Below are positions 5,829 through 11,710 of a DNA stretch of 11,710 nt, piece after piece. The notes under the pieces are model-generated. The model was not told the DNA's origin and ran no database searches. It was given only the letters and a program-made list of their open reading frames with translations. This stretch comes from JBOFDK01 sp051650305 (GTDB lineage: Bacteria; Bacillota; Clostridia; Lachnospirales; Cellulosilyticaceae). The stretch spans positions 1 to 11,710 of the forward strand of contig JBOFIT010000007.1 of the NCBI GenBank assembly GCA_051650305.1, read 5' to 3'. A program made the position numbers and the translations under genes. The first letter of the stretch is position 1; every line of letters starts with the position of its first letter.

Positions 5829-7148
5829 TTAAATATAAGGAAAGTAAAGCTTATCTTCTAATACTTCTTTATCTGTAGCCTCTATATAGTCTTGCCACTG
5901 TATTTCTTTTACGCTTAAGTATGTCTCTAGGGTATGCTTAGGTAGTACCTCTTTTAGAAATGTACTTTCTCTACCACACTTCACTGCCTCCAAAAGATTA
6001 GCAGGTAGTTTTTCTAGTGTATCCACCACCTCTTTTTTTGCGGTATATAAATTCACATCTGTGGCTTTGGGTAGACTTATCTTTTCTTCTATACCTTTAT
6101 AGCCTGCTTCTATAAGGAGTGCTATGGCAAGATAAGGATTACATGCCACATCTGGTGAACGTAGTTCCATTCTCGCATACTCACCAACTGCTGCTGGTAT
6201 CCGTATAAGCTGAGATCTATTTTGATGAGACCAAGTCACATATTTAGGTGCCTCAAACTCCCCTAGCCTTTGATAGGAATTAACGATTGGATTAAGAAAT
6301 ACTGTCATCTCCTTGGCATAACGTAGTATACCCGCAATGAAACACTCTGCCTCTTCTGAATGCTCATAAGGGGTATTCTTAAAGATATTAAGATTGTTTT
6401 TGAAAAGCGATACATTGATATGAAGGCCATTACCACTCTTACCTTGCAGTGGCTTTGGCAAGAACGATGCATACAGTCCATTTTGGGCTGCTACTGTTTT
6501 TACTACCGACTTAAAAGTCATCATATTATCTGCAGCTTTTAATGCCTCACTGTATTTAAAATCTATCTCATTTTGTCCTGGTCCTTGTTCATGATGCGAT
6601 GTCTCCGGACGTATGCCCATCTCTTCTAAGGTAAGACAAATCTCTCTTCGTACATTTTCCCCTCTATCTAGTGGTGCGATGTCACAGTACCCTGCATAGT
6701 CGTGGGGATTCTTCGTCGCTCTTCCTTTCTCATCTAGTTCAAAAAGGTAGAACTCACACTCTGTACCTATTTTACATGTATACCCTTTGTCTTGAAGCTT
6801 TGCTACTGTCTTTTTTAAGATATAGCGTCCATCCCCTTCAAAAGCTCGCCCATCAGGATGCTTAATGTCACAGAGCATCCTGATGACACGCCCATGCTGA
6901 GGACGCCATGGAAGAATAACTACAGTTGATGGGTCTGGAAAAAGGAGTAAGTCAGATTCTTCTACATTCATAAATCCCTTAACCGCTGAAGCATCAAAGG
7001 AAATGCCACTCTTGAAAGCTCTCTCCAATTCTTCTGCCATTATAGAGATATGCTTCTGCACACCAAAAAGGTCTGCAAATGCTAATTTTATAAATTTCAC
7101 ATCGTTTTCTTTTGTAAATTGTAGTACTTCTTGACTTGTATAATACAC
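5829..7148 (-). CDS. glnA: Type I glutamine synthetase (glutamate-ammonia ligase)
   Basis: The enzyme makes glutamine from glutamate, ammonia and ATP. At 439 residues it is the short GSI type. Visible family motifs are NVEESDLLLFPDPST (61-75), the metal ligands in ECEFYLFE (130-137), HHEQGPGQNEIDF (185-197), the ATP-site KPLQGKSGNGLHINVS (232-247), NSYQRL (290-295), NRSQLIRIP (310-318) and RMELRSPD (326-333). Two places differ from the Bacillus GS: Asn61 occupies the position of the feedback-linked Arg62, and the loop before the flap glutamate (LGEFEAP) is one residue shorter than VPGYEAP. The start is GTG 7148 with AAAGGGGG (7156-7163) 7 bases upstream, 24 bases after the glutamate synthase GXGXG gene. 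The context makes GS-GOGAT ammonium assimilation the natural role; a GS-like gamma-glutamyl-amine ligase is a less likely alternative. Confidence 0.88.
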   Translation of the reverse strand: MYYTSQEVLQFTKENDVKFIKLAFADLFGVQKHISIMAEELERAFKSGISFDASAVKGFMNVEESDLLLFPDPSTVVILPWRPQHGRVIRMLCDIKHPDGRAFEGDGRYILKKTVAKLQDKGYTCKIGTECEFYLFELDEKGRATKNPHDYAGYCDIAPLDRGENVRREICLTLEEMGIRPETSHHEQGPGQNEIDFKYSEALKAADNMMTFKSVVKTVAAQNGLYASFLPKPLQGKSGNGLHINVSLFKNNLNIFKNTPYEHSEEAECFIAGILRYAKEMTVFLNPIVNSYQRLGEFEAPKYVTWSHQNRSQLIRIPAAVGEYARMELRSPDVACNPYLAIALLIEAGYKGIEEKISLPKATDVNLYTAKKEVVDTLEKLPANLLEAVKCGRESTFLKEVLPKHTLETYLSVKEIQWQDYIEATDKEVLEDKLYFPYI

Positions 7149-7155
7149 CTTTTTT

Positions 7156-7163
7156 CCCCCTTT
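7156..7163 (-). promoter_or_regulatory. Ribosome binding site supporting the GTG start of glnA
   Basis: The purine-rich AAAGGGGG lies 7 bases before GTG 7148 in the 24-base gap after the upstream gene. No in-frame ATG is better placed. Confidence 0.55.
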
Positions 7164-7172
7164 ATTTTTCCC

Positions 7173-7895
7173 TTAGTTATGTGTGTAAAGTTGCTTATAA
7201 GGATTCTTGGTATCTGCAGAAAGCACATAAAAACTACTTCCCCATACATCCTCTTCTAAAATTCCGAATTGTCTACAGAATAATTGTACATCACTTGAGA
7301 TGTATTTTAAATCCTCTTCTTCAGCTTTTTTTGCTACTACTTGCTTTGGTAGATCGTGGGGTAAGTGCTCACATCTGAGATAAATGTTACCACCATGCAT
7401 ACCCGTACCACAGAATCTTCCTACTGGTGCTTCACCTGTGCCTTCTAATCCCAAGACGATGATTGTTCCTCCAGCTTGGTACTCACCTAAGAAGCTCCCT
7501 GCTTTTCCACCAATAATGAGCGTCGGCACTTTTTCTTCGTAAGCTTTCATATGGATGCCTGCTCGGTAGCCTGCATCTCCTTTTACAAAGATTTTCCCAC
7601 CACGCATACCATAACCTGTGGCATCTCCAGACGAACCATGGATAAAGATGCTACCTTCATCCATGGTATCCCCTGTAGCATCCTGTGCATTGCCATAAAC
7701 ATAGATACTACTATGGTCAAGATACGCACCTAGCGCATTTCCCGGTATGCCTTCTATTGTAATTTCCTTATTTCTTACACCACTTCCTATATAGCGCTGT
7801 CCTATACAGTTTTCTATAGTGATGCATACTTCATCAGCTTCTTTGATTTTCTGATTTAAGTCCTTAAAGTGTAGCCCTCTTGCATCTATTTTCAT
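7173..7895 (-). CDS. Stand-alone glutamate synthase GXGXG domain subunit (GltB3-type)
   Basis: This 240-residue protein corresponds to the C-terminal right-handed beta-helix domain of GltB, here a separate gene as in archaeal-type split glutamate synthases. The repeated Gly-rich turns are visible from about 35 to 175: GIPGNALGAYL, GNAQDATGDTMDEGSIFIHG, SGDATGYGMRGGKIFVKG, DAGYRAGIHMKA, GGKAGSFLGEYQAGGTIIV and GTGMHGGNIYLR. In the fused enzyme this domain is structural and holds the amidotransferase and FMN domains together around the ammonia tunnel; it has no catalytic residues. The same fold occurs in formylmethanofuran dehydrogenase subunit C, but no partner of that enzyme is present. The ATG follows the oxidoreductase stop directly (TAAATG), with AGGAGGTG (7901-7908) 5 bases upstream, so translation of the two is probably coupled. 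Confidence 0.88.
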   Translation of the reverse strand: MKIDARGLHFKDLNQKIKEADEVCITIENCIGQRYIGSGVRNKEITIEGIPGNALGAYLDHSSIYVYGNAQDATGDTMDEGSIFIHGSSGDATGYGMRGGKIFVKGDAGYRAGIHMKAYEEKVPTLIIGGKAGSFLGEYQAGGTIIVLGLEGTGEAPVGRFCGTGMHGGNIYLRCEHLPHDLPKQVVAKKAEEEDLKYISSDVQLFCRQFGILEEDVWGSSFYVLSADTKNPYKQLYTHN

Positions 7896-9119
7896 TTAGG
7901 CACCTCCTAACATCTCTATGCGCTCTTTTTTGGCAAATGCCATCAGCTGGGGCTTCTCCTTGATGAGGTCAAAGTCAATATCTGAAAGGAGTCGTCTCTC
8001 ACGTATAAGTGCTGTATAAATCCCTGCACGCTCTACCTCACCAATCATCACAAATCCTATGAGTCGCCCATCTTTAACAGCCAGTTTCTTATAGCTCCCT
8101 GAGTTCTCCACAGTATACATCTGCCCCTCTAATGTGCCAGCAGTTATCATATGTAGCCCCATAAAACCAATGGCATTCATCGGCATTGCTTTTTCGTATA
8201 CTTTTGCTTCTCCAGCCATATTGTACCCTGCACACCTACCTTGCCAATAAGCATTAGGCAGAAGTGCCAGTACCTTCTGGGTATCTGTGGTCATATCATA
8301 ACTTTCCGTGCAGTCCCCTGCACTATAGATATCTGCTAAGGTGGTTTGGCAGTAGCTATCTACCACAATTCCCTTATCTACCTGGCCACCTACCTCAGCT
8401 ACTAGTTCCTTATTAGGCCTTACACCACCAGCTATGACAAGTACATCAAAGGCTACACCTCGCCCATCACTATAGAAAGCTAATTTCTCTTCTACCCGTG
8501 CTAGTGATACACCTAGTGCGAAGTTTATCCCCTCTGCTTCTAGATGTTTCTGAACCATCTTACTTCCTGTCTCATCCAAGATACTAGACAGTATATTAGG
8601 TGCTAAGTCGCACACCTCGATATGCTTTACTTTTCCTTGAAGTGCTTCTGCACACTTAAGACCTATAAGTCCTGCCCCTACAATCAGTACACGACTCACC
8701 TTGGTTATATACTCTTGTAACCCCACTGCATCTTCTAGAGACATAAAGGTATGGTAAGGTACGTTTTCTATCCCCTGTATAGGTGGTACAAAAGCTCTAC
8801 TTCCTGTAGCTACTAATAATTTGTCATACCCTACGCGCTCGCCCTCTTGTATCACTACTTCTTTTGTATCTGGATCTATCTTTACTACTTCGCATCCTAG
8901 CCTCACCTGACAGTTATTTTTTTCAAAAAAGCTATGAGGTCGGTATCTCATCCTTTCTAAGTCAGTCTTTCCTTGGATGAGATAAGAAATAAGCGGTCTT
9001 GAATACGTGGGATAACGCTCCTTTGAAAGCAAGAGAATTTCTCCTGCCTTATCCACTTGTCTAATGCCCTCTACACAACCTATAGCAGCTGTAGAATGAC
9101 CTATAATGACATACTTCAT
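7896..9119 (-). CDS. FAD- and NAD(P)-dependent oxidoreductase, likely electron-input subunit of the split glutamate synthase
   Basis: The 407-residue product is a two-dinucleotide-domain flavoprotein of the pyridine nucleotide-disulfide oxidoreductase superfamily, closest in layout to NirB N-terminal and rubredoxin reductase-type enzymes. The N-terminal FAD site is VIIGHSTAAIG (4-14), an altered GxGxxG; LLVATGSRAF is at 101-110, the NAD(P) site VGAGLIG at 147-153, and the second FAD motif IYSAGDC at 264-270. No redox-active CxxxxC pair is seen near the FAD site, so it is not a disulfide reductase. It lies 5 bases after the ferredoxin gene with GAGGTG (9126-9131) 6 bases before the ATG, and directly abuts the GXGXG gene. 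From this context I infer that it passes electrons between NAD(P)H and the ferredoxin or the FMN subunit, taking the place of GltD, with which it shares only the general fold. Confidence 0.82.
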   Translation of the reverse strand: MKYVIIGHSTAAIGCVEGIRQVDKAGEILLLSKERYPTYSRPLISYLIQGKTDLERMRYRPHSFFEKNNCQVRLGCEVVKIDPDTKEVVIQEGERVGYDKLLVATGSRAFVPPIQGIENVPYHTFMSLEDAVGLQEYITKVSRVLIVGAGLIGLKCAEALQGKVKHIEVCDLAPNILSSILDETGSKMVQKHLEAEGINFALGVSLARVEEKLAFYSDGRGVAFDVLVIAGGVRPNKELVAEVGGQVDKGIVVDSYCQTTLADIYSAGDCTESYDMTTDTQKVLALLPNAYWQGRCAGYNMAGEAKVYEKAMPMNAIGFMGLHMITAGTLEGQMYTVENSGSYKKLAVKDGRLIGFVMIGEVERAGIYTALIRERRLLSDIDFDLIKEKPQLMAFAKKERIEMLGGA

Positions 9120-9124
9120 CTACT

Positions 9125-9553
9125 TCACCTCTCTTCATACACAATAGCTTGATTAGGACAGCCCTTAACACAAGGTGGCTCTCCACCAGATTCTCTACTG
9201 CACAACTCACATTTTTGTACCACACCTTCTTCTGAAGGCATGATTGCCCCATAAGGACATACCAGTACGCAAGTGTAGCATCCTACACATTTTTTTGTAT
9301 CTATTTCGATACATCCATCTTGATTACTAAGGGCTCCTGATATACAAGCTTCTACACAAAGTGGTTCCGTACAATGTCTACAAGACACTGCAAAGTGTAC
9401 TTTTTCCCCATCTTCTATTTGAATGCGGGGATGAATGGTCTTATCTTTCAAGGCCTTTACCATATCGACTTTACCTGAATTTGAAAAAGCACAGTAGTAT
9501 TCACACAGATGGCAACCTAGGCACCAATCTTCATTAACATAGACTTTTTTCAT
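9125..9553 (-). CDS. Four-cluster 4Fe-4S ferredoxin-type protein (CooF/HycB-like)
   Basis: This 142-residue protein has sixteen cysteines in four groups: 11/14/17/21, 58/61/66/70, 89/92/95/99 and 115/118/128/132, plus a lone Cys81. The spacing is that of the HycB/CooF/DmsB electron-transfer family, which normally carries four [4Fe-4S] clusters and wires a redox enzyme to its partner. No Tat signal or membrane segment is seen, so it is cytoplasmic. It begins 4 bases after the PurA-family gene; GGAG (9561-9564) lies 7 bases before its ATG, overlapping the end of that gene. Its place beside the flavoprotein and the synthase subunits suggests it conducts electrons to the glutamate synthase FMN subunit. 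It might also accept electrons from a general cellular ferredoxin. Confidence 0.87.
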   Translation of the reverse strand: MKKVYVNEDWCLGCHLCEYYCAFSNSGKVDMVKALKDKTIHPRIQIEDGEKVHFAVSCRHCTEPLCVEACISGALSNQDGCIEIDTKKCVGCYTCVLVCPYGAIMPSEEGVVQKCELCSRESGGEPPCVKGCPNQAIVYEER

Positions 9554-9557
9554 ATCC

Positions 9558-10832
9558 TCACTCCATCACTATATAATCTTCTCTTTCTGGACCTACTGAT
9601 ACATACTTAATGGGACACTTCACAAGTTCTTCTAAATACTTAATATAAGCAACTGCCTGAGAAGGTAGCATCTCCTTCGTACGACAATTTCCAATGTCTG
9701 TTTGCCATCCTTCTAAGTAAGTATAGATAGGTTTTGCTTTCTGAAGTTCATGTACCAAAGGGAAACGCTCTATGAATTTCCCATCGATCTCATAACCAAT
9801 ACACACGGGGATTTCTTTCATATAAGACAATACATCTAGTTTTGTCAGTGCCAAGTAAGTCGCTCCTTGCATTTGCACACCATAGCTTGATGCGACTACA
9901 TCAAAAGGACCTACTCGTCTTGGTCTACCTGTAGCAGCCCCATACTCTGCGCCTACTTTTCGTAGTTCTTCTGCCTCTTCTCCTTCAAAACTTGCTACAA
10001 AGGGACCTTCCCCTACGCAAGTAGAGTAGGCTTTCATAATACCGATGGTTTCATCTAATTTTTGCCCTGGTATCCCTGCCCCGATAGGTGCATAAGCCGC
10101 TATTGTAGATGATGATGAAGTATACGGATAGATACCAAAGTCTATATCTCTTAAAGCGCCAAGTTGTGCCTCAAACATAATGGCTTCATTGCTTTTTGCA
10201 GCCTCTTCTAAGCAAGTACTTACATCTGTTATATAAGGCAAGAAGTAGTCACCGTATTTCATTAGCCATTCTACAAGAGGCTCTAAACTTATGCTTTCTT
10301 TGCCATATACGCCTTCTATACTTAAATTTTTCCACCCTACCAACTGCTCAAGCTTTTGGTAAAGTGCCTCTTTGTGCCTGAGCTCTCCCATTTGAATGCC
10401 TTTTTTCAAGCATTTATCTCCGTATACAGGTGCAATACCTCTTCTCGTAGAGCCATACTTGGCATCTCCTAGTCGCTCTTCTTCCAAAATATCTTGTAGT
10501 TTATGGTAGGGTAAGCAAATAATCGCTCGGTCACTTATCTTCAAATTTTCGGGACTGATTGCTATCCCTGCTTCTTTCAACGTCTCTACTTCTTTATAGA
10601 GATGCTCTAGGTCTATGACCATTCCATTACCCATCACATTGACTACTTCTGGTCTTAAAATCCCTGAGGGAAGTAAGTTAAGTACGAACTTTCCCCTATC
10701 ATTCATCACTGTATGGCCTGCATTATTGCCACCTTGATAACGTACAACGTACTTATAATCTTTAGAAAGAAGATCGACCATTCGACCTTTCCCTTCATCC
10801 CCCCAGTTGATTCCTACAATTGCTGTTAGCAT
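9558..10832 (-). CDS. purA: Adenylosuccinate synthetase family protein, divergent
   Basis: The 424-residue length and overall pattern fit adenylosuccinate synthetase, which joins IMP and aspartate using GTP in AMP synthesis. Kept are the GTP loop GINWGDEGKG (7-16) with its catalytic Asp, YQGGNNAGHTV with the catalytic His, LLPSGIL, TKLDVL for guanine and the aspartate-loop GRPRR. Several usually invariant places differ: STRRGIAPVYGDK for TTGRGIGPAYEDK, LKKG where ARxG carries the partner-subunit Arg, EAQLG for EGAQG, DIDFG for DIDHG, YSTCVG for YTTRVG, and GAATGRPRRVGPFD for TTTGRPRRCGWFD. It may be a functional but diverged PurA or a paralog with another role. It sits between two glutamate synthase-related genes, 12 bases after the FMN subunit; AGGAGG (10841-10846) lies 8 bases before its ATG and overlaps the preceding stop. 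Confidence 0.85.
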   Translation of the reverse strand: MLTAIVGINWGDEGKGRMVDLLSKDYKYVVRYQGGNNAGHTVMNDRGKFVLNLLPSGILRPEVVNVMGNGMVIDLEHLYKEVETLKEAGIAISPENLKISDRAIICLPYHKLQDILEEERLGDAKYGSTRRGIAPVYGDKCLKKGIQMGELRHKEALYQKLEQLVGWKNLSIEGVYGKESISLEPLVEWLMKYGDYFLPYITDVSTCLEEAAKSNEAIMFEAQLGALRDIDFGIYPYTSSSSTIAAYAPIGAGIPGQKLDETIGIMKAYSTCVGEGPFVASFEGEEAEELRKVGAEYGAATGRPRRVGPFDVVASSYGVQMQGATYLALTKLDVLSYMKEIPVCIGYEIDGKFIERFPLVHELQKAKPIYTYLEGWQTDIGNCRTKEMLPSQAVAYIKYLEELVKCPIKYVSVGPEREDYIVME

Positions 10833-10844
10833 CCTTACTTCCTC

Positions 10845-11710
10845 CTACTCTCCGGCATGTGCAATGCCTAGTATTTCTAATTCTTTTTCTGTAAGTCCGA
10901 TGCCTCTTAGCATCATACGGTTGCCTTTGAGTGTTTCGATGGAATTGATACCCATGCCACCCATCATTTCTTTTATTTCATGTTCCCACGCCGTCACTAG
11001 ATTGACCAGGCGTTTATACGCTACATTAGGATTAAGTCTTTTCACTAGGTCTTCTCTTTGTGTGGCAATACCCCAATTACACTTGCCTGTATGGCAACTT
11101 CTACATAAGTGACACCCTATAGCAAGGAGTGCACTCGTTCCTATATACACAGCATCTGCGCCTAAAGCAATTGCTTTGACGATATCCGCACTATTTCTTA
11201 TACTTCCACCTACAATGATGGATACATTATTTCTAATGCCTTCTTCTCTTAGCCTTTGGTCCACACTTGCTAATGCAAGCTCGATAGGTATCCCTACATT
11301 ATCCCTGATACGTGTAGGTGCTGCTCCTGTACCACCTCTAAAACCATCGATAGCAATCATGTCTGCACCACTTCTAGCGATGCCACTTGCTATAGCGGCA
11401 ATATTATGCACAGCTGCTACCTTTACAATGACAGGCTTCTTGTAGTCTGTGGCTTCCTTTAGGGAGTAAACCAACTGTCGTAAGTCTTCAATAGAATAGA
11501 TATCATGATGTGGTGCAGGCGAGATGGCATCTGACCCTTCAGGAATCATCCTCGTACTTGAGATATCTCCTACTATTTTAGTTCCTGGCAGGTGCCCCCC
11601 AATACCTGGCTTCGCCCCTTGCCCCATCTTGATTTCTATAGCTGCACCTGCCTCTAGATATGCCTTGTGTACACCGAACCTTCCTGAGGCTACCTGTACG
11701 ATGGTATTAG
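10845..11710 (-). CDS. Glutamate synthase FMN-binding central domain subunit (GltB2-type), 5' end outside the window
   Basis: The frame is open to the right edge: 27 codons precede the internal Met at 11627 and read ...ASGRFGV...IEIKMGQGAKPG, an internal glutamate synthase motif, so the gene continues beyond the window; 287 codons are visible. It is the (beta/alpha)8 FMN domain that reduces 2-iminoglutarate to glutamate. Visible stretches are GGHLPGTKI, PHHDIYSIEDL, IDGFRGGTGAAP, VGGSIRNSADIVKAIALGADAVYIGTSAL and an iron-sulfur motif CHLCRSCHTGKC near the C-terminus (11079-11114). This motif has four cysteines (spacing 2, 2 and 4), where classical GltB has three ligands for a [3Fe-4S] cluster. 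The GXGXG domain that follows in fused GltB is absent here and is encoded four genes downstream; the amidotransferase domain is not in the window. It is the most upstream visible gene of the operon. Confidence 0.92.
   Translation of the reverse strand, partial: NTIVQVASGRFGVHKAYLEAGAAIEIKMGQGAKPGIGGHLPGTKIVGDISSTRMIPEGSDAISPAPHHDIYSIEDLRQLVYSLKEATDYKKPVIVKVAAVHNIAAIASGIARSGADMIAIDGFRGGTGAAPTRIRDNVGIPIELALASVDQRLREEGIRNNVSIIVGGSIRNSADIVKAIALGADAVYIGTSALLAIGCHLCRSCHTGKCNWGIATQREDLVKRLNPNVAYKRLVNLVTAWEHEIKEMMGGMGINSIETLKGNRMMLRGIGLTEKELEILGIAHAGE

Noticed and set aside
9061..9252. A 63-codon minus-strand frame across the ferredoxin-oxidoreductase junction
   Set aside because: It is out of frame with two well-supported genes, has no own ribosome site and its sequence resembles no protein family.

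Overview
The window reads as a stretch of AT-rich chromosome from an anaerobic Firmicute, most likely a member of the class Clostridia. The evidence is the strong AGGAGG-type ribosome sites, GTG starts, intrinsic terminators, a fermentative AdhE, a split ferredoxin-linked glutamate synthase and an ANTAR regulator beside a type I glutamine synthetase. I cannot name the genus from sequence alone. There are no tRNA or rRNA genes, insertion sequences, phage genes or CRISPR arrays.

Left part (1-2980, + strand): the 3' end of adhE (its iron-dependent alcohol dehydrogenase half, codon usage typical of a highly expressed gene) ends in a long hairpin terminator. A gamma-glutamyl-GABA hydrolase-like peptidase C26 gene follows with its own terminator. 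Next is a secreted protein with a copper-amine-oxidase-N-like domain. These look like three separate transcription units.

Middle (2936-5214): a near-perfect bidirectional terminator separates the secreted protein from a convergent minus-strand gene for a 387-residue protein with FG-GAP/VCBS-like repeats. A 166-bp divergent intergenic region with a perfect 10-bp inverted repeat separates that gene from a plus-strand patatin-like lipase gene.

Right part (5224-11710, - strand): one tightly packed operon read right to left and running off the right edge. Its order is: glutamate synthase FMN domain (5' end missing), PurA-family protein, four-cluster ferredoxin, FAD/NAD(P) oxidoreductase, glutamate synthase GXGXG domain, type I glutamine synthetase, ANTAR regulator. 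Gaps are 0-35 bp, most starts have a good ribosome site, and one junction is TAAATG. The synthase FMN and GXGXG modules that are fused in bacterial GltB are separate genes here. The ferredoxin plus flavoprotein presumably supply electrons in place of a classical GltD. The glutamine amidotransferase module is not visible and probably lies beyond the right edge. Together with glutamine synthetase this would make a GS-GOGAT ammonium assimilation unit, with the ANTAR protein as its likely antitermination regulator.

The points most worth a second look are in this operon. The PurA homolog sits between subunits of glutamate synthase and departs from the PurA consensus at several substrate-loop positions. 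The glutamine synthetase is altered at the two sites linked to feedback inhibition in the Bacillus enzyme. The FMN subunit has a fourth cysteine in its iron-sulfur motif. The ANTAR protein has a receiver domain without the phosphoacceptor aspartate.
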